Shown in pieces: positions 20,842 to 30,839 of a DNA stretch of 64,000 nucleotides. The translations under genes were made by a program, and so were the position numbers. This DNA comes from Nosema muscidifuracis (Eukaryota; Microsporidia; Nosematidae): positions 62,001-126,000 of the forward strand of contig JAIOKI010000021.1 in assembly GCA_028335825.1 (NCBI GenBank). Direction: 5' to 3'. The notes beneath the pieces are model-generated. The model had not been told where the DNA came from. It did not search any database and saw only the letters and a list, made by a program, of their open reading frames with translations. Numbering within the stretch: position 1 is the stretch's first letter; every line of letters starts with the position of its first letter.

Positions 20842-22243
20842 ATTCTAATTTTAAATTTTATGCGTAAATTTTTTTTTATAGAAAAATTGCATAAAAATAG
20901 TATAAAGTTTGTTTGTATGAAAACAACAAACTAATTATAAATGTTATTAAAGTCACTAAATTTATTGTTCATGTTAATATCAAAACTAATCTATTTATAG
21001 TTACAAATAATTTAATTATTATTAATTTGAATGCTAAAATATGATTAGTTCTAAATAGTGTACCAATTATTTGCAAGAGGTAAGAAAATACAAAAAAATA
21101 TTTTTATTAAAGATATTAATTATTTTTTTGATTATCATTAAATGATTGTTTTGTTAAAAATGACATAATATCCAAAATAATAGTGTCACAAGATGTCTAT
21201 TAATTCATTAAAAATATCTGAATTTAAATAATGAATCAGTAATTTCTTGATTTGATTTATAATATAATGAGATAATTTAAGTTAATTATGACGTCATATA
21301 TGATAACAAATAAGACTTTACAAATAAATTTACAATATGAATATAAGAATATTATTCCAAAAAATCTCATAATTTTTTTTCTTATTTTTAATTAATTTTT
21401 ACTAAAAATAAATATAAAATAATAATTATTTTAATCATAGAAGAAATAAACAAAGATTAACTTATAAAAAAAAGAATACCTAATAAAAGACTTTTATAAT
21501 TTAGAAACTCTGAGCAGCTCATTTTACAAATATCATTTATCAATTATATTACAAATATCTAAAAAAATAAATCTTATAGCTATTATTTTCGTTTAGTATC
21601 TTATAAATTTTATTTAAAAACTGTTTTTAATATATTTTATATGATTATATATATACTTTTATTATTGACTAGAAATAAAAAACAAATTTTAAATTAAAAG
21701 ACCAATATTTTGCTTAAAAAAATTATTTGATAAAATTTTATAGAATCAACTAACTAAAATTAATTTTATTTCAATAAGATAAACTGTATGATTATTTTTT
21801 TAATAAAATGATTAGATTGAATTGAATCGTAAACAATTAACAAATATTAATTAAAAACAAATAACTTAATAAACTTACACTAGCTAACATATTGAAATTA
21901 ATGTTACACGGTTATATATTTAAAAATTTGACACAAAAATAATGTTTCATATTCCAATTTATTAACATGTATGCTCATCTTAAATTTTTTTTTATAAATC
22001 AACAAGATTTTAGAATCTATTATGAGCCAATATAAATAAGTAATCAAATATATCTTAATTACATAATAAAGTATACAAAAAAAAATTCTTAAACAATGAT
22101 TTTATTTCTAAAATTAACACTTTTACTCTAATTGTTAGTTTTTTGTAAATTAATCAAATCAACAGTAAAATAACCAATAGATAATATTATTCGAAACTAC
22201 GTTTCAAAAAAAAATATATAATAAGTTTAGAATACAAACAAAA
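20842..22243. other. 1.4-kb gene-free stretch
   Basis: Low-complexity AT DNA. No gene, tRNA or clear repeat is recognised. The CGTTTCA motif and ATATATAATAAG box of the next gene lie at its right end. Confidence 0.4.
22200..22206 (+). promoter_or_regulatory. CGTTTCA motif upstream of HGSIP member 3
   Basis: CGTTTCA, 38-44 bp upstream of the ATG at 22244, followed by TATA-like ATATATAATAAG. Confidence 0.45.
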
Positions 22244-22572
22244 ATGATAAGTTTGCTGTTACCATTTGCATTTTGTAAAGATGATATTGCTGCTCCTCCA
22301 GCAGATACTCCCCCAGCTTTGATGCCTATTTTGTATGTTTTATTGTTGATTGATTTAATATTCCTACTTTACTGTGTATTTGTACCAGAAGGAAGATTCA
22401 AAGAATATACAAGATTTTTATTACTGATTCACGGATCTATTCCAGTCTTTGTTTTTATAAAAGACTACTTCGATCTTCATGCATCATTCTGGATATTCAT
22501 AATAGCTGCGGTAATACTGATAGTGATATATTATTTCCTTTGTAGGAATGAACTGTTCGTGCAAATTATCAC
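22244..22572 (+). pseudogene. HGSIP member 3, 5' part, split by a retroelement
   Basis: The upstream part of a host membrane-protein gene. Residues 1-11 (MISLLLPFAFC) are a short signal-like segment, then an Asp/Pro/Ala-rich stretch, a helix PILYVLLLIDLIFLLYCVFV, the family mark LLIHGSIPVFVF and another helix ending near CRNELFVQIIT. The match to family members stops at the target duplication ATCAC (22568-22572), where the retroelement begins. The downstream part resumes at 24584 in the expected place, and apart from the insertion no other damage is visible. Any transcript would read into the element and stop soon after. Confidence 0.8.
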
Positions 22573-22652
22573 TGTTAATAGTTTTATTTTTAATTATTTC
22601 AGACATCCTAAAAACTCCGAGTTCTTTTTATAAAATTTTTAAAATATCAACA
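22573..22652 (-). repeat. left LTR (3' LTR in element orientation)
   Basis: 80 bp starting TGTTAATAG and ending ATATCAACA on the plus strand. It looks identical to the right copy and follows the first ATCAC target duplication at 22568-22572. Confidence 0.9.
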
Positions 22653-24503
22653 TCCCTCCCTTTTAGCTCATAAGTCCATCATCAACCAATAGCTTTAATT
22701 TAACGGTAAGTAATTTATCTTTCTTATTTTTAAAAACTAAATCTTCTAAAGTTCTATTGAATCTCTCAACTCGTCTATTCGACTGGTGATGGTATGAAGA
22801 AGTATAATGCAGTTTAATATTCATTTTCTCACAGTAAGCCTTAATTTTTCTACTTTGATTCTCCTTTGCTTGGTCAAGAATAAGAGTTTGAATTTTAACT
22901 TCTTTAAAAATATCCTTAATCATCTTTAATATTTTTTCATCGGTACGTGATTTAACTAATTTAACATACCCTTTTCTAGTAAAATAATCTATTGCTGCTA
23001 TAATATAATAACCCTCAATAGGGCCAATTATGTCTATGGCCACTTTTTCTTCTGGTTCATGTGCCGTTACAAAAATAAATCTTTTCCCTTTTTTCGCATT
23101 GTACATCTTACATACTTCACACTCTTTAACTATTTTTTTGATAATAGGGCTTATTCCTTGTAAATTGTATCCCTTTTTCTTTAACTCATATTCCATAGAT
23201 TGCATATCCCTGTGTATTAATTCTTCGTGTAGTTTTCTGATATCTGTTTCCTGCAAACCCTTCTTCGCATCTATTAAAAGCCTTTTATTAATACTATCTT
23301 TTGTAATATCTTCCCTTATTTCATTTAATTTAAATATCTCTTCTGTTCCTGTCGAATTTCTACTTAAACAATCCACATGTGGAATCTCTTTACCCTGTTT
23401 GTACTTTGGCATGTTATAAATCTTTTCTACAATTCGTTTCCCTTTCTCCGTGCGAATCTCACATTCATATTTAACCTTTTGTATTCTCTTCATATTTTTA
23501 AGGCTTTCTCGTCCTATAATAATTTTCTCTGTCTTTACCGTCGGCAAAATGTAAAATTTCGCTTTATATAAAAGACCATTATGCGTAAAATTAATTAACG
23601 TGTGATTGGTTACATAAAAAGGTTCTTCTAAACATGTATAAAACGTCATGGTACGTGTGTTCCTATGAAAACTCAACCCTAAAGTTTCCACTGATTTTTT
23701 ACTAATGAAATTATAATGAGAGCCTGTATCAGCTAAAATTTTGACCTGTCGATCATTAATATAAATCCTGTTCTCTTTATTCAAAATATCACTGATGTCG
23801 TCATCAATCACGTTAATTTTCTTTTTAAATTCAGAACTTTTCATCCGTCTTTTACAATCCCTAGCTGTATGTCCCAACATCTCGCAATTGAAACACCTTA
23901 ACGGCTTCCTCGGAGTCAGTTGAATTTTATCTAATTGAGTTTTTAACGCCAATAACTCTTTCTTTAACATTTCGGCATTTTTTATCTCGTCTTCTTTCTT
24001 TTTTTCTTCGATTTTATATTCTTCTTCTAATCTCCTGATGGAATCTACATCTTCTTGTCCTAACTCATTTACTGTTAGTAGAAACCTTCGAATATCGGAA
24101 TAGTCTGCTTTGACACCTGCAGCTATTATCCTTAATACAGCCTTATTATTAAGCTTAAATGGCCTGGCTTCATTTTCAACTCTTTTAATGAAAGCTATTA
24201 CTTCTTCATCAACTTTCTGGCACAGCCTATATACTTGTCCAATATCATACTTCTTCACCTCGAACTTCTCTTTTGCTAAACTCTTCCACGCCTTATAATC
24301 CGTAGCTGCTTTATGCTTGGATTCATGGATCTCCTGGTGCCAAATTACGATATCGTAATCGGCTCTTCCAATTATATATTCGATCTTTTCTTGATCTGTT
24401 TTTTGTCTGAAAAAACTCATAATTTCTAATCTCATGCATTCCTTTAATAAGTTTTCACTTAATATAAGGTTCTCGATGGGTTTCGTAAGCTTATTCTCCA
24501 CCA

Positions 24504-24583
24504 TGTTAATAGTTTTATTTTTAATTATTTCAGACATCCTAAAAACTCCGAGTTCTTTTTATAAAATTTTTAAAATATCAACA
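24504..24583 (-). repeat. right LTR (5' LTR in element orientation)
   Basis: 80 bp, same sequence as the left copy, followed by the second ATCAC target duplication at 24584-24588. LTRs this short are unusual for the family. Confidence 0.9.
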
Positions 24584-24904
24584 ATCACCATTGCAAATTG
24601 TTGTCTTCTTTTTACTATAGTAATAAAGAGTCTGTTAGGAAGTGGTACAGCTTCAAATATAGCCACAGGAACAGGATTTATTATCGCTTGTTGTGTTTTT
24701 ATATTCTTGGGAATTACAAGATTTGAAATGTTGTATAAAATTCATACAATATTTGTTTGTTACATCATTATAGCCTATTTGGTAGATAAGGTGTTTAATC
24801 TAAATATGTTGAGTGGATCTAAAGATGTAACAGCTATATCTGTAAATTTAGTACTAGGCGTTGTTGTATTTGGTGTTCTTACCTATCTGTTGTTTTTTAA
24901 ATAA
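24584..24904 (+). pseudogene. HGSIP member 3, 3' part, split by a retroelement
   Basis: The downstream part of the host gene starting at 22244. It resumes after the element's target duplication with IANCCLLFTIVIKSLLGSG, aligning with VANCIMLCGIIEKSIFGTK of the intact paralogue at 26134. It continues with RFEMLYKIHTIFVCYIIIAY, matching HFNLLLKIHTILVCYIISAF of that paralogue, then LNMLSGSKD, and ends in a last helix with LLFFK. The frame is open to the TAA. No independent promoter or start is evident. Confidence 0.8.
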
Positions 24905-24942
24905 AGACTTTGTTGACTAGTTATTTTATTATACGAATTATT

Positions 24943-25190
24943 TATTAAAAACTAAGAAGATTAATTTTTCTATGATTGAGTTTTATTACTCTTTTAATTG
25001 AAATCTAAAATTTTGCTTTTAAACAAAAAACTTAGAAGATTAATTTTTCTATGACTGAGTTTTATTATTACTCTTTTAATGGAAATCTAAAATTTTGCTT
25101 TTAAATAAAAAACTAAGAAGATTTGATTTTTCTATAATTGAGATATATTACTCTTTTAATTGAAATCTAAAATTTCGCCTCTATAATATA
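24943..25190. repeat. three-copy tandem repeat, about 85-95 bp
   Basis: The core AACTAAGAAGATT, then TTTTTCTATGATTGAG and GAAATCTAAAATTTTGC recurs three times with small changes. It follows directly after the membrane gene. Confidence 0.75.
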
Positions 25191-25528
25191 TTAAATTTAT
25201 ATATTATTTATTTTCGTTTTGTGCTATTAGAAATTTTACAATAATCAACAGTATAAAATTATACAAAAATTGTAAATAACTCTAAGTGACTTTATTAATT
25301 TAACATCAATATCTTTAAATTATTTTTTCGTAAAAGATGTTTTACAAAAAAGATTATTTTTCTGTTAAATATTTCATGATGTGCATCATTAAGTAAAATT
25401 TAATAAAGTATATCAACATATTATTGATGAAAAAAATATTATTTAATTTGATATCTTAGGAATCACGATCAAATAATTGTTTTACTATACAGAAAAAAGA
25501 TTTAACTTTTGTTATAATAAATTTTTAA

Positions 25529-25763
25529 TATAAAATTTTTATTTTACTAGATATCTAATCATTAAATTTATCGATTTCAAAATATTTGATTCTATTTGTG
25601 ATCTTATAAAATTTTTATTGTACTAGATATCTAATCATTAAATTTATCGATTTCAAAATATTTGATTCTATTTGTGATCTTATAAAATTTTTATTGTACT
25701 AGATATCTAATCATTAAATTTATCAATTTCAAAATATTTGATTCTATTTATGATCTTATAAAA
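25529..25763. repeat. three-copy 76-bp tandem repeat
   Basis: ACTAGATATCTAATCATTAA begins at 25546, 25622 and 25698, with nearly identical units that include CAAAATATTTGATTCTATTT. Confidence 0.85.
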
Positions 25764-26092
25764 TTAAAACACTGATTATAACATACACTAACATGATAAA
25801 TTAATTTTTATTGTTTTTTTTAATATAAAGATATTTTATTAATATAATTAAAAATGCAATTTTAAATATAATTAAGATAAATATTTTGTATAGTCTCCTT
25901 AAAAATATTATTGTTTCAAATCAAAATATATCTTTTTTAATCCAATTTTATATGATGAAAATTTTAAGATATTACATCATTTTTAAAGTTTGTAGTTTTT
26001 AAAACTTTCTATGGAATTTGTTTCATGTCTTAAAAAAATTTAATTAAAATCTATTGGTAATTGTAATCCGATATTAGACAAATCATTTAATT

Positions 26093-26099
26093 TGAAACA
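26093..26099 (+). promoter_or_regulatory. TGAAACA motif upstream of HGSIP member 4
   Basis: TGAAACA, 35-41 bp upstream of the ATG at 26134, followed by TATA-like TTTTATATAAATTT. Confidence 0.5.
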
Positions 26100-26133
26100 T
26101 TTTTTATATAAATTTATCTATTAAAACATTAAA

Positions 26134-26769
26134 ATGATACTCTTCTTCTTATCAGCATGTTTATGTGTAGGTTCTGACTATTCAGATTCATTTTTTCCTC
26201 TACCTAGACCACTTCTCATAATATTAGCCATTGTAGATTTAATATTGCTATTATTCATAGCATACTCAAAAATAGAATTCTTAAAAAGACATACGACTTT
26301 TCTTCTATTAGCACATGGTTTCATATTCATTCTTATACAATTATTTGAATATGTAAAATTATCTGGGTCTTTGTTTTTTTTAATAACTGCAATAATTATT
26401 ATTTTATTCTTTTTCTTAAGCAGATATTTTTTATTTGTCAGGTGTATGGCTGTAGCTAATTGTATTATGCTTTGTGGAATTATTGAAAAAAGTATTTTTG
26501 GTACAAAATATTTTGATATAACTTTGGGACTTCCTATTCTATTAATAACCCTCTGTGTATTTTTAACAATTGGTATTGTCCACTTTAATCTTCTTTTAAA
26601 GATACATACCATATTAGTTTGTTATATAATCAGTGCTTTTTTAGTATCTTCAATCACAGGGTTACATATGCTAGATGGTAATCAGAATGATCCTGTAAGT
26701 GTCTTGTTATCAACTGTTATTGGAGTTTTAATTATGCTTATTTTATTTTACATAGAATTTCTGTTTTAA
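26134..26769 (+). CDS. HGSIP-family polytopic membrane protein, member 4
   Basis: Intact paralogue of the interrupted gene, 211 residues, function unknown. An N-terminal signal-like segment (MILFFLSACLCVG) is followed by about six hydrophobic helices. The family mark is degenerate here: LLLAHGFIFIL in place of HGSIP. LLLKIHTILVCYIISAFLVS (about 151-170) and LHMLDGN match the 3' part of member 3, and the LFVRCMAVANCIM segment is conserved. TGAAACA and a TATA-like box lie upstream; there is no CCC box. A tract of 54-bp repeats follows the stop. Confidence 0.75.
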   Translation: MILFFLSACLCVGSDYSDSFFPLPRPLLIILAIVDLILLLFIAYSKIEFLKRHTTFLLLAHGFIFILIQLFEYVKLSGSLFFLITAIIIILFFFLSRYFLFVRCMAVANCIMLCGIIEKSIFGTKYFDITLGLPILLITLCVFLTIGIVHFNLLLKIHTILVCYIISAFLVSSITGLHMLDGNQNDPVSVLLSTVIGVLIMLILFYIEFLF

Positions 26770-26775
26770 ATTTAA

Positions 26776-26964
26776 TTATTCTTAACTGTCATACTTTTTA
26801 TTCTTGATATTATCAAATCTTAACTAAAAATATTCTTAACTGTCATATTTTTTATTCTTGATATTATCAAATCTTAACTAAAAATATTTTTAACTGTCAT
26901 AATTTTTATTCTTGATATTATCAAATCTTAACTAAAATTATTCTTAACTGTCATATTTTTATTT
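26776..26964. repeat. 54-bp tandem repeat, about 3.5 copies
   Basis: CTTAACTGTC or TTTAACTGTC recurs at 26781, 26835, 26889 and 26943, each followed by ATATTTTTTATTCTTGATAT-type sequence in the full copies. It fills the space between two genes and ends 11 bp before the next ATG. Confidence 0.9.
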
Positions 26965-26975
26965 ATTTACCCTAA

Positions 26976-27272
26976 ATGGAATTATCAAATTTGGAATATA
27001 AAAAAAATATTCTAGTTTCTCATTTCACATCTCTTGGATTTATTGTTAATGATGGTATAAAATATGGAATAGATTTTTTATTGTACACTGATGATCCTTC
27101 TAATGTTCATTCTAAATATGGAGTACTAATAGAAAATAATCATTCATTTTTTGATTTAATGAGTGTACAAAGAGTTTGTAATTCTGTTAATAAAGAATTG
27201 ATTGTGGTTGTTTTTAAATCCCTTACAAAATTTGAAATGTTTTCCGTTGAAAGATTTGTTCATACACAGTAG
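26976..27272 (+). CDS. tRNA-splicing endonuclease catalytic-type subunit
   Basis: 98-residue protein with the tRNA-intron endonuclease C-terminal fold. The motif order is IKYGIDFLLYTDDP (28-41), VHSKYGVLI (44-52) and NSVNKELIVVVF (69-80). The catalytic triad would be Tyr37, His45 and Lys73, as in archaeal EndA, Sen2 and Sen34. Sen2 and Sen34 are usually far longer; this is close to a bare catalytic domain. Retention of all three residues favours a Sen34 or Sen2 role over Sen15. A CCC box four bases before the ATG supports the start. The gene is embedded among membrane-family genes and abuts the repeat at 26776-26964. Confidence 0.8.
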   Translation: MELSNLEYKKNILVSHFTSLGFIVNDGIKYGIDFLLYTDDPSNVHSKYGVLIENNHSFFDLMSVQRVCNSVNKELIVVVFKSLTKFEMFSVERFVHTQ

Positions 27273-27380
27273 AAATTAGAAAAAAATAATATTAAGCATT
27301 TTAAACACAATAAATTTATTTTTAATTAGTTTTTTGAGTATAAATAAATATTTAAATTAAAAAAGTCAAAATCATTTATT

Positions 27381-28157
27381 CTATGATGCAGCTTCAGCAG
27401 GTGCTTCGGAAGAAGTTGTATGAGACTTTATTTCCTCTACTTTTTCATCTAACCAGCTATTAAAATAGGTCGTACTAATAAAATAAAAACTTATTACCAA
27501 CATTATAAGCCCAGAAACTAGATAATAAATAAAAGCTGTAGCACTAGTAAGACTAAGTCCATGTAATCCTGAAAATATAGATATAAGCCCTGTCAAATCT
27601 ATGAGTGAGATAATAGCTATTGTAACTGTAAATATTTTAGCAAAACACAGCTGGAACTTTTCAGATCCAGAAATCAAAATGATTATTATAAAATAAGCAA
27701 TTACACCAATAAGAGCTATTTTAAGAATACTTGATATCCGTAAAAATACACTTGCAAGATAAGCTAATGCAAATGCATTGATCATACTTATAAAAATATT
27801 CTTAAATTTGTCGTTTACACTTAATAATGCAGCTACTGGAGCTGATATTAAAGCTATCAACCACGGTAAAGAACTAGAAATTCCTCCTGTTGCTGTATAT
27901 ACGGACAAATCTACTCCAAAAAACATTCCTTGTAAAATTACAGCCTGTTTCTGTAATCCAATAAACATAGTCTTTCTCATAAACAAAAAGAATATGAATA
28001 AAACAAGCCACGCTCCATAGAACAATTTATAAAAGATATTTACATGCGTGCTTGAAAATGATGGTACACTGAATGCTATTTGACTTACATTATTTGATAA
28101 TGATCCCAATGCTTGAATTGTGCATATAAATATGAGGACATGAAATATGTTTATCAT
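27381..28157 (-). CDS. polytopic membrane protein, distant HGSIP-family member 5
   Basis: 258 residues, function unknown. An N-terminal signal-like segment (MINIFHVLIFICTIQALG) precedes about seven hydrophobic helices and an acidic Ala-rich tail. There is no HGSIP, but the layout and some anchor residues follow the family: FQLCFAKIFTVTIAIISLID near residues 168-187 parallels RFEMLYKIHTIFVCYIIIAY of member 3, and a Gly/Leu segment with SGLHGLSL follows where that member has LNMLSGSKD. It faces the other family members across the endonuclease gene. There is no CCC box and no clear TGAAAC motif. Confidence 0.65.
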   Translation of the reverse strand: MINIFHVLIFICTIQALGSLSNNVSQIAFSVPSFSSTHVNIFYKLFYGAWLVLFIFFLFMRKTMFIGLQKQAVILQGMFFGVDLSVYTATGGISSSLPWLIALISAPVAALLSVNDKFKNIFISMINAFALAYLASVFLRISSILKIALIGVIAYFIIIILISGSEKFQLCFAKIFTVTIAIISLIDLTGLISIFSGLHGLSLTSATAFIYYLVSGLIMLVISFYFISTTYFNSWLDEKVEEIKSHTTSSEAPAEAAS

Positions 28158-28633
28158 AAAATCTTTTGGTTTGTGCGATTTATAATTTTTCGAATTCTTA
28201 TAAGGAGAAATTTGTCAAATTAAAAATGATCTCCTTTAATTAAAATTTATTGGTTGTCCAACAAACATCTTTAGATCATAATTAAAATTTATTTATTTAT
28301 TAATAAGTCGTAAACTAGATTTAATTTAAATCAAAGATTATTGATAAAAGACACATAATACAAAATTATTATTAGAGCACACTTTTCAGAAATTTATTAC
28401 TAAAAAACTCCTTTTTAATAAAATATCAATATGAAATTGTTAAGTTGAAAAAAATCTTTTTTTTATCCTTCTTATTAGCATGTCATCAAACAAATTATGC
28501 TATTATACTAAAAAGCAATCACTCTGCATATCAATAGGACTTATTTACGTAACAGCACTGGTTATTAAAACAATAAAAAAAAGATTCTGAAATACCAAAA
28601 AATAAAATATTTACTTTGACCCTCAATAATAAG
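28158..28633. other. shared region between divergent genes
   Basis: It separates a minus-strand membrane gene from the RRP5 gene. No gene is seen. The CCC box of RRP5 is at its right end. Confidence 0.45.
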
Positions 28634-30286
28634 ATGACCGTTTATATATATGGCAAACTGACCAAGACAAAGCTTTTTACTCCAAATCGTGCGTATACAC
28701 ACTCAACAACATTTCCTGTATCTCTAAAAGTAAATGGTAATCATCCCTGTATTCTTGTCAAAGATTCTATTCAAGTATTTTATAATTCACCAGTATTTAA
28801 CAGTTATGTAACTGTTTTTGAAGAAGAAGTTTCTAAATTGTACAGTATAGATGGTAAAACAACAATTACAAAATCAAAGGTTAATTTAAATACTCTTTAC
28901 ACATTTCGTGTCATAGAAGAGACGAAAAGTATACGTGTATGCGAGCTTATGAAATATGATGATATACTTTGGGTAGGACGAAGTACCACAGGAAAACTGT
29001 CAATTTCTAATAAAAAGTGCGAAGTTAATACTCCATTAGGAAAGGGAGAATGTATTTTGCAGAATAATAATCATAATAAGACTATTAAAGTAAAATTATG
29101 GAAAATCGAAGATGAAAAGCTATTTTTTGTTGAGATAGATAATCCTATAAGAGAATCTATAGAAGTCTATATAGATGATATTAAAGATAACTGTATGAGG
29201 GTATCTAACCAAGGAGTAAAGGGCATTATTATAGGTGATTTCAAGGATTTTGAGAATCAAAATGATAATAAAACTAAGAGAAGAAAAACCGATGAAAAGA
29301 AATCTATTAAGGTATTTGTCAAGGAAGAATTATTGGGTTTTTATATTTTTGGAATTCTGTCAGATCTTGTACTAAATTCTTTTGTAGAAGCCTTTATTAC
29401 AGGAAAAACAAATGATAAATTTATTCTTAAGTATCAGAATTATACAGGATTTATTAAAATAAACAACGTTAATCCCGATTTTTTTAATTCAAAGAAGAAT
29501 AAATTAATAAAGGGACGTATTATTGATATTAAAGAAGGTCAATTTGAGTTATCACAAGAACAAAAAATTAGTGTACCATTTGATATTGATGATCCAGAGA
29601 TTAGTAGTGAGAGTGTTGATTTAGAAGAAAATGCTTCACCGAATATTGATAATCTTTCTGATATACTAAATTTAATTAAAAAACTAACAGAAAATAAAAA
29701 ATATGACGAAGTACACGAATTATATTCCAAATATATTAGTACACTTAGTAGTAGCGATAGAGATAATTTAAGCATTGTTTATTGTAATTTCCTTGAATAT
29801 ATTGGGGAAGATGTTGTTAAAGAAATTAAGAAAATTTCTAAACATTGTACTGATAAATTTATTGAAAAAGTTGGTCTAAGTAGTTCAAAAGATGATGTCA
29901 TAAAATATTGTTATAATAAAATAAAAAGTAGAGATCTTTATACCAAATACTTAGAAATGTGTTATCAGACTGATAAAGAAATTAAGGATCATCTTTTTAT
30001 GGATATAGCTGTTGAAATGATTTATAAATATGAAAAAAATCCAAGAATCGAAGTTGAGAAGATAATTGGTAATAGTAAATCTGGATGGATGGCGTATTTA
30101 GAAAATGAGAAAGATGATTATAAAAGATTATTGTTCCGAAGAGTTGTTAACCTGAAATGGAAAGTTAGTGATATGAAGGAGTGGTATAGAATGTGGATGA
30201 ATTTTGAGAAAGAAGTTGATGGAAATGTAGATGAAGTTAGAAGCAGAGCTAAAGAATTCGTAGAAAGTGTTAAAAATAAAGCATAG
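28634..30286 (+). CDS. RRP5: reduced RRP5-like rRNA processing protein
   Basis: RRP5 is a pre-ribosomal scaffold needed for 18S and 5.8S/25S processing. The C-terminal 190 residues form a TPR/HAT-like helical array. Its last part matches the RRP5 end: KRLLFRRVVNLKWKVSDMKE, then WYRMWMNFEKEVDGNVDEVR, then RAKEFVESV. Earlier segments look like beta-rich S1-type domains, for example FILKYQNYTGFIKINNVNPD followed by LIKGRIIDIKEGQFELS near residues 260-300. At 550 residues it is about one third of yeast RRP5, so most S1 repeats are gone. The ATG at 28634 follows CCC; an upstream in-frame TTG is not used. Confidence 0.72.
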   Translation: MTVYIYGKLTKTKLFTPNRAYTHSTTFPVSLKVNGNHPCILVKDSIQVFYNSPVFNSYVTVFEEEVSKLYSIDGKTTITKSKVNLNTLYTFRVIEETKSIRVCELMKYDDILWVGRSTTGKLSISNKKCEVNTPLGKGECILQNNNHNKTIKVKLWKIEDEKLFFVEIDNPIRESIEVYIDDIKDNCMRVSNQGVKGIIIGDFKDFENQNDNKTKRRKTDEKKSIKVFVKEELLGFYIFGILSDLVLNSFVEAFITGKTNDKFILKYQNYTGFIKINNVNPDFFNSKKNKLIKGRIIDIKEGQFELSQEQKISVPFDIDDPEISSESVDLEENASPNIDNLSDILNLIKKLTENKKYDEVHELYSKYISTLSSSDRDNLSIVYCNFLEYIGEDVVKEIKKISKHCTDKFIEKVGLSSSKDDVIKYCYNKIKSRDLYTKYLEMCYQTDKEIKDHLFMDIAVEMIYKYEKNPRIEVEKIIGNSKSGWMAYLENEKDDYKRLLFRRVVNLKWKVSDMKEWYRMWMNFEKEVDGNVDEVRSRAKEFVESVKNKA

Positions 30287-30436
30287 ATTTAATAATTTTA
30301 ATTTATCGTTATTTATATCAAATATAATATACCAGTATTTTTTGCATTGAAAGTATTAAAAAAGCATAGATTTAATAATTTTAATTTATCGTTAATTACA
30401 TCAAATATAATATACCAGTATTTTTTGCATTGAAAG
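30281..30436. repeat. 83-bp tandem duplication at the RRP5 3' end
   Basis: GCATAGATTTAATAATTTTA begins at 30281 and again at 30364. The first copy includes the last RRP5 codons and stop; both end in TTTTTTGCATTGAAAG. Confidence 0.85.
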
Positions 30437-30437
30437 A

Positions 30438-30839
30438 TTATAAATTTAATTTATTTAACTCCTTTTTTATACAATCACTATCTTCTTCCAATTTTTTAAT
30501 GACATCTTTACGAAGTTTTTCTCTTATTCGAGTAAATTTTACAACTTTTTTATTTAAATCTTCTACTTTAAATAAAACTAGCTCATATTTCTTAATAGAT
30601 TGATCTATCTGTGTACTTAATAATTTAAATTCTTCTATTAAAGAATTTGATGATAGGTAAGTGAATATACAATTTATTTCTTCTTTGAGTACCTTACATT
30701 CTTCAATAAATTTGGTTTCTATGTATTTTTTTATTTCAGTATACGATTTATCAAATTCGTCTGAGATGTATTTTGTTTGTTTTTTTGATTTAGTTGATAA
30801 TTCTTTTTCAATGAGTTTTAATAAATTTTTGTTTGACAT
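30438..30839 (-). CDS. 133-aa coiled-coil protein
   Basis: Function not recognised. It is almost entirely Lys/Glu-rich with a heptad pattern (LLKLIEKELSTKSKKQ; VEDLNKKVVKFTRIREKLRK), predicting a long coiled coil with no membrane segment. There is no CCC box; the upstream sequence is TATGCATAAATATAA. It converges with RRP5, with about 150 bp of duplicated sequence between. Small coiled-coil proteins like this are often kinetochore, spindle-pole or vesicle-tether subunits, but nothing in the sequence decides that. Confidence 0.6.
   Translation of the reverse strand: MSNKNLLKLIEKELSTKSKKQTKYISDEFDKSYTEIKKYIETKFIEECKVLKEEINCIFTYLSSNSLIEEFKLLSTQIDQSIKKYELVLFKVEDLNKKVVKFTRIREKLRKDVIKKLEEDSDCIKKELNKLNL

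Larger units (their letters stand above)
22573..24583 (-). mobile_element. Ty3/Gypsy-type LTR retroelement, recent and apparently broken
   Basis: Parts seen, on the minus strand: an 80-bp LTR at each end (TGTTAA...TCAACA); a TGG primer-binding start next to the right LTR; a reading frame that begins inside the right LTR; a Gag region; a CCHC zinc knuckle CFNCEMLGHTARDC; an aspartic protease with LADTGSHYNF; an HHCC integrase zinc finger; an integrase core with IDIIGP and HHQSNRRVERFNR; and a purine tract AAAAGGGAGGGA next to the left LTR. A 5-bp target duplication, ATCAC, flanks the whole. The LTR copies look identical, so insertion is very recent. The base composition is less AT-rich than the neighbourhood. 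Not every part of a full element is seen, so it looks broken, with about one large break. It sits inside and antisense to a host gene. Confidence 0.9.
24905..26133. other. 1.2-kb repeat-rich intergenic stretch
   Basis: It holds two separate three-copy tandem repeats (24943-25190 and 25529-25763) and otherwise AT-rich DNA. No gene is seen. Confidence 0.5.
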
